In this document: positions 8,104 to 16,211 of the stretch, one piece after another
How positions within the stretch are numbered: the stretch's first letter is position 1
How the letters are laid out: each line of letters starts with the position of its first letter
Origin: Burkholderiaceae bacterium
Lineage (GTDB): Bacteria > Pseudomonadota > Gammaproteobacteria > Burkholderiales > Burkholderiaceae_C
Direction: 5' to 3'
NCBI GenBank assembly: GCA_019751915.1
Contig: JAIEMS010000036.1
Span: forward strand, 1 to 32,369
Length of the DNA stretch: 32,369 bases
Notes under the pieces: generated by a model
Seen by the model: only the letters and a program-made list of their open reading frames with translations
Databases searched by the model: none
What the model was told of the DNA's origin: nothing
Position numbers and translations under genes: made by a program

Positions 8104-8107
8104 GGCT

Positions 8108-8764
8108 TTAGGGCTGTGGTGTCGCGGCCTCGTTGCGCGCTGTGCGCAAGCCACCCCAAATGGCAATGGCGCTGGGCACCAAAATCAGCGCCCAAATAAT
8201 TTTGTCTAAATTTTGTTTCACCCAAACAAAATTGCCAAAAAAGTAACCGGCACTGCAAATGCCCAGCACCCACAACAGTGCGCCACCGACGTTAAATGCG
8301 GTGAATTTGCCTCGCCCCATCGCCGCCACACCGCCTACAAAGGGAGCAAAGGTGCGAATAAACGGCATAAAACGCGCCAGCACGATGGTGATGCCGCCAT
8401 AGCGCTCATAAAACGCATGGGCTTGGTCAAATGCTTTGCGGTTGAACCAACGCGAGTTTTCCCACTGAAACACCTTGGGCCCTAAAAAGCGGCCAATGCT
8501 GTAGTTGCACTGGTCGCCCAAAATCGCCGCCGCCAACAGCACGGCACAGGCCGGAGCGAACTCGACCAGACCCGCGCCCGACAGCGCCCCCACGATAAAC
8601 AGCAGCGAATCGCCCGGCAAAAATGGCATCACCACCACGCCAGTTTCGACAAACACAATCAAAAACAACAGCGCATAGACCCACGGGCCATAGGCAATGA
8701 CAAAGGCCTCCAAGTGTTTGTCGATGTGCAGAATGAAATCAAGGAGAAAAGTAAAGGCTTCCAT
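8108..8764 (-). CDS. DedA-family membrane protein
   Basis: A 218-residue inner-membrane protein of the DedA/VTT (SNARE-associated) family. Members influence membrane potential and lipid carrier recycling, and some recycle undecaprenyl phosphate or phosphatidylethanolamine. Family marks are FVETGVVVMPFLPGDSLLF near residue 40, the GDQCNYSIGRFLG motif, and RFMPFIRTFAPFVGGVAAM with the conserved arginines of the re-entrant loop. Three to four further hydrophobic helices follow, including the C-terminal one. The frame is open upstream to 8938, but the ATG at 8764 gives the normal DedA N-terminus (MEAFTFLLDFILHIDKHL). It is divergent from mutL with 72 bp between the chosen starts. Confidence 0.9.
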   Translation of the reverse strand: MEAFTFLLDFILHIDKHLEAFVIAYGPWVYALLFLIVFVETGVVVMPFLPGDSLLFIVGALSGAGLVEFAPACAVLLAAAILGDQCNYSIGRFLGPKVFQWENSRWFNRKAFDQAHAFYERYGGITIVLARFMPFIRTFAPFVGGVAAMGRGKFTAFNVGGALLWVLGICSAGYFFGNFVWVKQNLDKIIWALILVPSAIAIWGGLRTARNEAATPQP

Positions 8765-8836
8765 AGGGCTTTCAAAGAGCAGGGGCGCATTATCCCTAGA
8801 CCGGCTGCGCTGGGGGCGGTCTCTAAAATAGCCCGC

Positions 8837-10819
8837 GTGAATGCCATTGCCCCCCTTCAAGCCCCGCAGTTGGCCCCCTCTGCCACTGCCACCGCACGCC
8901 CCTCGATCCGTGAACTGCCCGATGAGCTGATCAGCCAAATCGCTGCCGGTGAGGTGGTTGAGCGCCCCGCCTCGGTGGTGCGCGAACTGCTAGACAACGC
9001 CCTCGATGCCGATGCCGGAGAAATTACCGTGCGCCTGTTGGCCGGTGGTGTGCGCCTGATCGCGGTCGAAGACGATGGCAGCGGCATTGCCCAAAGTGAG
9101 TTGCCACTGGCCCTGCGCCGCCACGCCACCAGCAAAATCGCCAACCTGCACGACCTCGAAACCGTGGTAACGATGGGTTTTCGGGGCGAGGCGCTGGCAG
9201 CGATTTGTGCGGTGTCAGAAACGGCCATTTTGTCGCGTCCGCAGGGTCAAAGCAGTGCACTTTTGCTCGATGCCCGCAGCGGTGAGTTGCGCCCGGTTGC
9301 ACGGGCTACCGGCACCACGGTAGAAGTCAAAGAGTTGTTTTACTCAACCCCTGCGCGGCGCAAATTTCTGAAAACCGATGCCACCGAGCTGGCCCACTGC
9401 ACCGAGGCTGTGCGCCGCCACGCACTGGCGCGGCCCGATGTGGGTTTTGCCATCTGGCACGCAGGCAAGCTGCTCGAGCAATGGCGCGCCACGCTGGTGT
9501 CGGGGCAAAAAACCGCCACCGATGCATTGGCCCAGCGTTTGGGCGACGTGCTGGGCGAGGCATTTGTGGCGCAATCGGTGGCCGTGGCGCACACCCAAGG
9601 GTCGGTCACTGTAACCGGGCGGGTCGGTTTGCCCGATGCAGCCCGGTCACGCCCAGACCAGCAGTACGTGTATGTGAATGGCCGTTTTGTGCGCGACAAG
9701 GTCATTAGCCACGCCGCGCGCAGCGCCTACGAAGACGTGCTGCACGGCCAGCGCCAGCCGGTGTATGCGCTGTATATCGAGATCGACCCGGCGCGGGTGG
9801 ACGTGAATGTCCATCCCACCAAAATCGAAGTGCGGTTTCGGGACAGCCGAGAAATCTACCAAGCCGTGCGCCATGCCATCGAGCAGGCACTGGCCGTGCC
9901 CCGCACAGGTACAGGTGTGCAGGCCGTCGTGGGTGCCGCCGAAGCCCCCAATGCCGACAATTTGCCAAAATTTGAATCTAAACAGGCTGTAGCCCGCGCT
10001 GGGTCTATACAAGCTGCTCTACATTTTGAAGAGCGTGGCGGCCACCGCGTGGCAGATTTACAAGCCCTTTGGGGCGCACCACGCCAACATCTGGCACCCG
10101 CCCAGACCAGCCAAGACCACCTTGCAGCGTGGACAACCGGCAGCAGCGCACCAGCCAGCAGGCTGGCAGAGACTGCTCCAGCTTCCGCCAGCGTAGCCCC
10201 TGCCCCGGCCCCAGATGCCAGCACAGACGCACCTTGGCCGCTGGGCCGAGCGCTGGCCCAGTTGCACGGCATTTACATCTTGGCTGAAAACGCCCAAGGG
10301 CTGGTGCTGGTCGATATGCACGCCGCCCACGAACGCATCGTCTATGAACGCTTCAAAGCCCAAGCCGACACCGGCGCACGCCTGAGCAGCCAGCCGCTGC
10401 TAATTGCGGCGACCTTTGCCGCCACCGCCGAAGAAGTCGCCACTGCCGAAGAAAACGCCCAAACGCTGGCCCAACTGGGCTTAGAGATCACGCCGCTGTC
10501 GGCCAAAACACTGGCCGTGCGTGCCGTACCCACAGCGCTGGCACACAGCGATGCGGTCGATTTGGCGCGCAGCGTTCTGACCGAATTGTCCAGCCACGAT
10601 GCCAGCACCGTCGTGCAACGCGCCCAAAACGAAATTTTGGCCACCATGGCGTGTCACGCCGCTGTGCGCGCCCACCGGCACCTGACCATGGATGAAATGA
10701 ACGCCCTGCTGCGCCAAATGGAAGTGACCCAGCGCGTAGACCAATGCAACCATGGCCGTCCAACGTGGCGGCAGCTCACTTTGCGTGAACTCGATGGCCT
10801 GTTTTTGCGCGGTCGCTAA
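8837..10819 (+). CDS. mutL: DNA mismatch repair protein MutL
   Basis: A 660-residue MutL that couples MutS mismatch recognition to strand removal. The GHKL ATPase motifs are ELLDNALDADA (about residues 50-60), DDGSGI (79-84), RRHATSKI and GFRGEALAAI (114-123). The transducer domain ends near 360 (VNVHPTKIEVRF), then a variable alanine/proline linker, then the dimerisation domain. DMHAAHERIVYE at about 493-504 fits the endonuclease motif D(M/Q)HA(x2)E(x4)E, so this is probably a nicking MutL as in bacteria lacking MutH. The C-terminal blocks ACHAAVRAHRHLT and CNHGRPTW agree. A GTG at 8837 gives the usual start distance from IRELPDELISQIAAGEVVE; no clear ribosome site is visible. Linker codons 384-397 come from a dispersed repeat copy. 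Confidence 0.94.
   Translation: MNAIAPLQAPQLAPSATATARPSIRELPDELISQIAAGEVVERPASVVRELLDNALDADAGEITVRLLAGGVRLIAVEDDGSGIAQSELPLALRRHATSKIANLHDLETVVTMGFRGEALAAICAVSETAILSRPQGQSSALLLDARSGELRPVARATGTTVEVKELFYSTPARRKFLKTDATELAHCTEAVRRHALARPDVGFAIWHAGKLLEQWRATLVSGQKTATDALAQRLGDVLGEAFVAQSVAVAHTQGSVTVTGRVGLPDAARSRPDQQYVYVNGRFVRDKVISHAARSAYEDVLHGQRQPVYALYIEIDPARVDVNVHPTKIEVRFRDSREIYQAVRHAIEQALAVPRTGTGVQAVVGAAEAPNADNLPKFESKQAVARAGSIQAALHFEERGGHRVADLQALWGAPRQHLAPAQTSQDHLAAWTTGSSAPASRLAETAPASASVAPAPAPDASTDAPWPLGRALAQLHGIYILAENAQGLVLVDMHAAHERIVYERFKAQADTGARLSSQPLLIAATFAATAEEVATAEENAQTLAQLGLEITPLSAKTLAVRAVPTALAHSDAVDLARSVLTELSSHDASTVVQRAQNEILATMACHAAVRAHRHLTMDEMNALLRQMEVTQRVDQCNHGRPTWRQLTLRELDGLFLRGR
9987..10027 (-). 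repeat. Dispersed repeat, copy E, inside mutL linker
   Basis: On the minus strand the sequence has AAAATG, then a TAG/AGC block, about 17 nt, then CGCGGGCTACAG, matching the copy upstream of prfB (AAAATGATAGCT, 16 nt, CAAGGGCTACAG) apart from one indel and a few substitutions. It is read in frame as part of the non-conserved MutL linker (residues reading AVARAGSIQAALHF). Confidence 0.45.
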
Positions 10820-10992
10820 AAGCAGGCCCAGACCTGATCGGCCAGCATCACCATAAAGTCCGGCTGGGTATAGAGCACAAACACCGCCCACAAAACCAGC
10901 ACCAGCAGCACTAGCCCAAGCCGCACTGTCCAGAGTCGCCGTGTGCGTTGGCGACGGGTGGGAGAGGTGTGCGGAAGGGTGGTGAGAGACAT
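10816..10992 (-). CDS. Small single-pass membrane protein, 58 residues
   Basis: A short ORF from ATG (10992) to TAG (10816). Its product has a basic N-terminus (TSPTRRQRTRRLWTVRLG), one strong transmembrane helix (LVLLVLVLWAVFVLY, about residues 27-41) and a short tail YTQPDFMVMLADQVWACF. By the positive-inside rule the N-terminus would face the cytoplasm. The ATG lies one base after the TGA of the MFS transporter gene, so the two are probably co-translated. The stop codon overlaps the last bases of mutL on the other strand. The coherent membrane topology and coupling support a real gene. The function is unknown; an accessory subunit of the neighbouring transporter is a guess. Confidence 0.65.
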   Translation of the reverse strand: MSLTTLPHTSPTRRQRTRRLWTVRLGLVLLVLVLWAVFVLYTQPDFMVMLADQVWACF

Positions 10993-10993
10993 A

Positions 10994-12211
10994 TCAAGCA
11001 GGTTGTGAAGCGGTACGGCGCAGGGAATGCTCGTGGATGGGCAAGTTTACCAACGCGGCCAGCACACCCAATCCAATGGCAAGGTACCAGACCATATCGT
11101 AACTGCCCATGCGGTCGTACACGTAGCCGCCCAGCCAGACTCCCATAAAACTGCCCATTTGGTGGCTGAAAAATACAAAACCGCCCAACATCGACAAATG
11201 CTGCACCCCAAAAATCTGGGCAATCAGGGCATTGGTTGGCGGCACCGTCGATAGCCACAACGCACCGATCACTGCCGAGAACACATACACCGACAGCGGC
11301 GACAGTGGCACCGCCAAGAAAATACTGATCACTACAGCCCGGGCCGCATAAATGAACACCAAAATATGGCGTTTAGGCATGCGCTGTCCGAGTGAGCCGG
11401 CAAAGTAGGTACCCAGCACATTGAACAGCCCAATCAGCGCCAGCGCCTGACTGCCCACCTGCGCCGACAACCCGTGGTCACGCAAGTAGCTGGGCATATG
11501 AACCCCAATAAACACCACCTGAAAACCACACACAAAATACCCTGCCGTCAGCAACCAAAAACTCGGCAATTGAAAGGCCTCGGCCAAAGCTTGGGCAATC
11601 GTTTGGTCACGCTGCACCGGCTCAGCCCCCTTGAACCCCGGCTCGCGCAAGCCCAGCGCCAGCGGCACAATCAACAGCACCATCAGCGCCAGCACCAGCA
11701 AGGCCGCTTGCCAGCCCAAACTGGCAATCAAAAAACCCTCGGCTGGCACCATCAAAAACTGGCCGAATGAACCCGCCGCCGCCGCCACCCCCATGGCCCA
11801 CGAACGCTTTTCTGGGGCAATCTGGCGGCCCAGCACGCCGTAAATCACAGCGTAGGTGGTACCAGCCTGTGCAGCACCAATCAACACCCCTGCCGTCAAA
11901 GCAAACAGCGTCGGCGTGGGAGATAAGGCCATGCCCGCCAGCCCCAGCCCGTACAGCACCGCGCAAGACACCAGCACCCGAAAGGCTCCAAAACGGTCGG
12001 CGGCCATGCCCATGAAAACGCCAATCACCCCCCAAGACAAATTCTGAATCGCCAGCGCCAGCGCAAACGACTGGCGCGTCCAGCCCATGTCCTGTGTGAT
12101 GGGTTGCAACCACAGGCCAAAACCGTGGCGGATGCCCATGGATAAAGTAACAATGGCCGCGCCACAGGCCAGCACCTGAAGCATCGAGAGTTTGCGCAGT
12201 GGGGTGTTCAT
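10994..12211 (-). CDS. Major facilitator superfamily transporter
   Basis: A 405-residue protein with about twelve hydrophobic helices of the MFS type. The loop after helix 2 holds MGMAADRFGAFRVLVSC (the GxxxDRxGxR signature). The middle loop contains the charged stretch LREPGFKGAEPVQRDQT, and the second half repeats the loop as GSLGQRMPKRHIL. The family resembles the monocarboxylate/oxalate-formate antiporter branch, but the substrate cannot be read from the sequence. The frame extends to 12478, but the first good start after parE-side sequence is the ATG at 12211 (MNTPLRKLSMLQVLACG). The small membrane gene at 10816-10992 follows at one-base spacing. The parE gene is divergent across 139 bp; TTGACA occurs there at 12245-12250 without a good -10. 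Confidence 0.85.
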   Translation of the reverse strand: MNTPLRKLSMLQVLACGAAIVTLSMGIRHGFGLWLQPITQDMGWTRQSFALALAIQNLSWGVIGVFMGMAADRFGAFRVLVSCAVLYGLGLAGMALSPTPTLFALTAGVLIGAAQAGTTYAVIYGVLGRQIAPEKRSWAMGVAAAAGSFGQFLMVPAEGFLIASLGWQAALLVLALMVLLIVPLALGLREPGFKGAEPVQRDQTIAQALAEAFQLPSFWLLTAGYFVCGFQVVFIGVHMPSYLRDHGLSAQVGSQALALIGLFNVLGTYFAGSLGQRMPKRHILVFIYAARAVVISIFLAVPLSPLSVYVFSAVIGALWLSTVPPTNALIAQIFGVQHLSMLGGFVFFSHQMGSFMGVWLGGYVYDRMGSYDMVWYLAIGLGVLAALVNLPIHEHSLRRTASQPA

Positions 12212-12350
12212 CCACCGAATGTAACGGTGGAGTCCCCTTTTTGCTTGACACCCAGCGGACACCCTGCATCCGCTATGGCAGCGCTGACAACGCCAGAAGG
12301 CTGTTTTTATCAACAGTCTTTGTTGCGGGGCAGCACTACAATCCGCCACC

Positions 12351-14333
12351 ATGGCAGCCAAACCCACCCCCGCAACCGTCCCCGAATACTCCGAAAGCTC
12401 CATCCGTGTGCTCAAGGGCCTAGAGCCCGTCAAGCAACGCCCGGGCATGTACACCCGCACCGATAACCCGCTGCACATCCTGCAAGAGGTGCTCGATAAC
12501 GCCGCCGACGAAGCGCTGGCCGGTCACGGGAAAAAAATCAAAGTTACGTTGCATGCCGACGGCTCCGTGGGCATTGACGACGATGGTCGTGGCATTCCGT
12601 TTGGTATGCACCCCGAAGAAAATGCCCCGGTAATTGAGCTGGTTTTTACCCGCCTGCATGCCGGTGGCAAGTTTGACAAAGGCAAGGGCGGGGCCTACAG
12701 CTTCTCGGGTGGCTTGCACGGCGTGGGCGTGAGCGTGACCAACGCCCTGTCGCAGCGCCTGCAAGTGAGCAGCTACCGCGAAGGCCAAGTCGCCCAACTG
12801 GTCTTTGCCGGTGGCGATGTGATCGAACCCCTGACCCTGCGCCCGCAAGCCGAAGGCGAGCGCCGCCAAGGCACCAGCGTGCGCGCTTGGCCCGATGCCA
12901 AATATTTTGAGTCAAGCCACCTGCCGATGGGCGAATTGACGCACTTGCTGCGCAGCAAAGCGGTGCTGATGCCGGGCGTTTCAGTGACCCTCGTCAACGA
13001 AAAAACCCGCGAAACCCAAACTTGGCAATACAAAGGCGGCCTGCGCGACTACTTGGTGCAAACGCTGTCCGCCGATCCGGTGATTCCGCTGTTCGAGGGC
13101 GAGGGTTTTGCCGACAGCCAGCACGACAGTTTTGCCGAGGGCGAGGGCGCTGCTTGGTGCGTCGCCTTTACCGAAGAAGGCGCACCGGTGCGCGAGAGTT
13201 ACGTCAATTTGATTCCCACCAGCGCGGGCGGAACCCACGAAAGTGGCCTGCGCGATGGTTTATTTCAGGCGGTGAAAAGTTTTATCGAACTGCACAGCTT
13301 GCTGCCCAAAGGGGTCAAGCTGATGCCCGAGGATGTATTTGCCCGCGCCAACTACGTCCTCTCGGCCAAGGTACTCGACCCACAGTTCCAAGGCCAAATC
13401 AAAGAGCGACTGAACTCGCGCGATGCCGTGCGGCTGGTGTCGGGCTTTGTGCGCCCGTCGCTGGAGCTGTGGTTGAACCAGCACGTCGAATACGGCAAAA
13501 AGCTGGCGGAACTCGCCATCAAAGCAGCACAAACGCGCCAAAAAGCGGGTCAAAAGGTCGAAAAGCGCAAAGGCTCGGGCGTGGCCGTGTTGCCGGGCAA
13601 GCTGACCGATTGCGAAAGCCGTGATCTGGCCTACAACGAGGTTTTTTTGGTCGAAGGTGACTCCGCCGGTGGCAGCGCCAAAATGGGCCGCAACAAAGAA
13701 AACCAAGCCGTGCTGCCGCTGCGCGGCAAAGTGTTGAACACTTGGGAGGTCGAACGCGACCGGTTGTTTGCCAACAACGAAATCCATGACATTGCCGTCG
13801 CCATTGGTGTGGACCCGCACGGGCCGCAAGACACGCCCGATTTGAGCGGGCTACGCTACGGCAAAATTTGTATTTTGAGCGATGCCGATGTGGATGGCTC
13901 GCACATTCAGGTGCTGCTGCTCACGTTGTTCTTTAAGCACTTCCCGAAGTTGATCGACACCGGGCATATTTTTGTGGCACGCCCGCCGCTGTTTCGGGTC
14001 GATGTGCCTGCACGCGGCAAAAAGCCTGCCAGCAAAATGTATGCGCTCGACGAGGGCGAACTGTCTGCTATCTTGGACAAATGCGCCAAAGACGGCGTTG
14101 CGCGGGAGAAGTGCGCCATCAGCCGCTTCAAGGGCTTGGGCGAAATGAACGCCGAGCAGCTCTGGGAGACCACGCTCAACCCCGACACCCGCCGACTAAT
14201 GCCGGTGCAATTGGGTGCGCTGGGCTTTGCTGCGACCGAAAGCCTCATTACCAAGCTGATGGGCAAGGGTGAGGCCGCTGCCCGCCGCGAGCTGATGGAG
14301 CTACACGGCGACAGCGTGGCGTTGGATATTTAG
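12351..14333 (+). CDS. parE: DNA topoisomerase IV subunit B
   Basis: A 660-residue ParE, the ATPase subunit of topoisomerase IV that decatenates daughter chromosomes with ParC. GHKL ATPase motifs are EVLDNAADEALAG (about residue 45) and DDDGRGIPFG, with the phrase GGLHGVGVSVTNALS. The Toprim domain contains VFLVEGDSAGGSAKMGR and LSDADVDGSHIQVLLLTLFF, and the C-terminal tail has RFKGLGEMNAEQLWETTLNP. The length (about 660) and the short loop between Toprim motifs fit ParE rather than the longer GyrB of proteobacteria. The start is the ATG at 12351. parC is not in the window; the next gene is sodB, convergent, with only 4 bp between the stops. Confidence 0.94.
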   Translation: MAAKPTPATVPEYSESSIRVLKGLEPVKQRPGMYTRTDNPLHILQEVLDNAADEALAGHGKKIKVTLHADGSVGIDDDGRGIPFGMHPEENAPVIELVFTRLHAGGKFDKGKGGAYSFSGGLHGVGVSVTNALSQRLQVSSYREGQVAQLVFAGGDVIEPLTLRPQAEGERRQGTSVRAWPDAKYFESSHLPMGELTHLLRSKAVLMPGVSVTLVNEKTRETQTWQYKGGLRDYLVQTLSADPVIPLFEGEGFADSQHDSFAEGEGAAWCVAFTEEGAPVRESYVNLIPTSAGGTHESGLRDGLFQAVKSFIELHSLLPKGVKLMPEDVFARANYVLSAKVLDPQFQGQIKERLNSRDAVRLVSGFVRPSLELWLNQHVEYGKKLAELAIKAAQTRQKAGQKVEKRKGSGVAVLPGKLTDCESRDLAYNEVFLVEGDSAGGSAKMGRNKENQAVLPLRGKVLNTWEVERDRLFANNEIHDIAVAIGVDPHGPQDTPDLSGLRYGKICILSDADVDGSHIQVLLLTLFFKHFPKLIDTGHIFVARPPLFRVDVPARGKKPASKMYALDEGELSAILDKCAKDGVAREKCAISRFKGLGEMNAEQLWETTLNPDTRRLMPVQLGALGFAATESLITKLMGKGEAAARRELMELHGDSVALDI

Positions 14334-14337
14334 GCGA

Positions 14338-14919
14338 TCAGGCGAAGTTGGCTTCGGCAAACTTCCAGTTCACCAAATTGCCCAAGAAGGTTTCGACAAA
14401 CTTAGGACGGGCGTTGCGGTAGTCGATGTAGTAGGCGTGTTCCCAGACATCGACGGTCAAAAGAGCTTTGTCAGCGGTGGTCAGCGGCGTGCCTGCTGCA
14501 CCGGTGTTGACAATATCGACACTGCCGTCGGCCTTCTTGACCAGCCATGTCCAGCCCGAACCAAAATTGCCCACTGCCGACTTGACGAAAGCTTCTTTGA
14601 AGGCAGCGTAAGAGCCAAACTTGGCGTTAATGGCATCGGCCAGTGCGCCAGTGGGTTCACCGCCACCGTTGGGGGTCATGCAGTTCCAGAAGAAGGTGTG
14701 GTTCCAAATTTGGGCCGCATTGTTGTAGATGCCGCCGCTGGACTTTTGGATGATTTCTTCCAAGCTCAGGGCTTCAAATTCGGTGCCCTTTTGCAGATTG
14801 TTCAGGTTCACAACGTAAGCGTTGTGGTGCTTGCCGTGGTGAAACTCCAGCGTTTCTTGGCTGTAGTGTGGGGCCAGAGCGTCGATGGCGTAGGGCAGAG
14901 CGGGAAGGGTGTGTTCCAT
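14338..14919 (-). CDS. sodB: Superoxide dismutase, Fe type
   Basis: A 193-residue cytoplasmic superoxide dismutase converting superoxide to oxygen and hydrogen peroxide. The metal ligands are His27, His74 (in QIWNHTFFW), Asp157 and His161 (in [11 protein letters not shown]). Gln70 in NNAAQIWNH sits at the position that marks iron-type enzymes (AAQ before the WNH block), whereas manganese enzymes usually carry the glutamine later in the chain. This supports FeSOD or a cambialistic enzyme. The ATG at 14919 is preceded by AAGGAA at proper spacing; the frame runs on to 14955 but that part is not conserved. Its end is almost in contact with parE and no terminator was seen between them. Confidence 0.94.
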   Translation of the reverse strand: MEHTLPALPYAIDALAPHYSQETLEFHHGKHHNAYVVNLNNLQKGTEFEALSLEEIIQKSSGGIYNNAAQIWNHTFFWNCMTPNGGGEPTGALADAINAKFGSYAAFKEAFVKSAVGNFGSGWTWLVKKADGSVDIVNTGAAGTPLTTADKALLTVDVWEHAYYIDYRNARPKFVETFLGNLVNWKFAEANFA

Positions 14920-15062
14920 AGCGGTTCCTTGGAGTTTTAAAGGGTAGGCTGCCAATTGTAGGAATTAAAGCCAAACTTGGCTGGCGCGGGTCTATACGAG
15001 CGTTCCGGCACCCCTAGAAGCTGGGCGATAATGGCCCCTTCCTTACCCGAGCGGAGAGAAAA

Positions 15063-15704
15063 TTGTTGTCGATCATACAAGCTGCAGGCTGGCCTATCTG
15101 GCCCTTGATTGCCTGCTCCGTTCTGGCGCTGGCACTGATTTTGGAGCGCTTTATTGCCCTTCAAACGTCCCGCGTTGCGCCAGCCAAGTTACTCCATGAG
15201 GCCATGGCCGTATCTTCTAGCGGGGTGCCCAGCGCCGATGTGGTGGCACATTTGGCGAAAAATTCGGCACTGGGTGAGGTGCTCGCCAGCGGACTGCGGG
15301 CGATGAACACCAACCCCCGCTGCTCCGAAGCTGACCTGCGCGCCACCATCGAGGGCACGGGCCGCTCTGTGGCGCACCGGCTTGAAAAATACCTGACGGC
15401 CTTGGGCACCATTGCTTCGGCTGCGCCGCTGCTGGGCTTGATGGGCACGGTGATCGGCATGATCGAGATTTTTGGCTCGCAGGTCGGCTCCGGCGGTGTG
15501 GGCCAAGCCTTGGGCGGGGGCAATCCAGCACAGCTGGCCCACGGTATCTCGATTGCGCTTTACAACACGGCCTTTGGTCTGATGATTGCCATTCCTGCAC
15601 TGATTTTTTGGCGCTACTTTCGCAGCCGTGTCGATGCCTATTTGCTGACGCTGGAGTTGGCGGCAGACCAGTTTGCACGCCACCTGATTCAGCTTCGCAA
15701 ATGA
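15063..15704 (+). CDS. exbB: ExbB/TolQ-type proton channel subunit
   Basis: A 213-residue inner-membrane protein of the MotA/TolQ/ExbB family. There is an N-terminal helix (WPIWPLIACSVLALALILERF), a cytoplasmic loop with GTGRSVAHRLEKYLTALGTI, then two helices (APLLGLMGTVIGMIEIF and ALYNTAFGLMIAIPALIFW) with the conserved Thr and Pro of the channel. With ExbD it would harness the proton gradient to energise an outer-membrane receptor system through TonB or a TonB-like partner, which is not in the window. The start appears to be TTG at 15063 (or 15066), with GGAG upstream. It overlaps exbD by ATGA and heads the cluster to adk, so its product may serve envelope functions linked to LPS assembly or iron uptake. 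Confidence 0.88.
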   Translation: MLSIIQAAGWPIWPLIACSVLALALILERFIALQTSRVAPAKLLHEAMAVSSSGVPSADVVAHLAKNSALGEVLASGLRAMNTNPRCSEADLRATIEGTGRSVAHRLEKYLTALGTIASAAPLLGLMGTVIGMIEIFGSQVGSGGVGQALGGGNPAQLAHGISIALYNTAFGLMIAIPALIFWRYFRSRVDAYLLTLELAADQFARHLIQLRK

Positions 15705-16138
15705 ACTTCCGTCCGCGCCAGAAAGACGAGCCCGAGATCAATCTGATCCCGTTCATTGATGTGCTGCTGGTGATTCTCATCTTCTTGATGCTGACCACCA
15801 CCTACAGCAAATTCACCGAAATGCAGCTCACACTGCCGGTAGCCGATACCCAGCAGCAGCGCGACCGCCCCCGTGAAATCATCGTGGCCGTTGCAGCCGA
15901 TGGGCGCTATGCCGTCAACCGGGGTGGCGTTGATGGCAAAGGGGTCGAGCCTGTAGCACGCGCACTGGCCGAAGCAGCCAAAGTCGGCGGGCCGGGCAGC
16001 GTGGTCATCATCAGCGCCGATGCCACTGCGCCACACCAAGCAGTGATTACGGTGATGGAGGCAGCGCGCCGCGTTGGCCTGATGCAGGTGACCTTTGCCA
16101 CCCAGTCGTCTGCCCGTGCAGGCGTGGGTGCACCGTAA
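15701..16138 (+). CDS. exbD: ExbD/TolR-type subunit
   Basis: A 145-residue protein with a short cytoplasmic N-terminus, one transmembrane helix (INLIPFIDVLLVILIFLM) and a periplasmic domain (about residues 45-140). Asp20 in the helix is the conserved proton-handling residue of the family. The periplasmic part contains REIIVAVAADGRYAVN and VIISADATAPHQAVI, typical of ExbD/TolR folds. The ATG at 15701 overlaps the exbB stop (ATGA), so subunits would be made together. The adjacency to lpxK and kdsB is a usual Comamonadaceae arrangement and does not by itself tell whether this is the TonB or a Tol-like system. No tonB or tolB was seen. Confidence 0.9.
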   Translation: MNFRPRQKDEPEINLIPFIDVLLVILIFLMLTTTYSKFTEMQLTLPVADTQQQRDRPREIIVAVAADGRYAVNRGGVDGKGVEPVARALAEAAKVGGPGSVVIISADATAPHQAVITVMEAARRVGLMQVTFATQSSARAGVGAP

Positions 16139-16211
16139 ATGCGCTGGGCAGCCTTAGCGCAGCCCAACGCCAGTGTGATTCGTTTTTTCTTTGGTACAGG
16201 CACGTTTGCAC

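Noticed and set aside
12245-12250. TTGACA as a -35 box for parE
   Set aside because: No acceptable -10 sequence was found at 16-18 bp.
16142-16192. Possible terminator between exbD and lpxK (GCGCTGGGC with GCCCAACGC, later TTTTTT)
   Set aside because: The T-run lies about 14 bases from the stem and the genes look like one operon; too weak to list.
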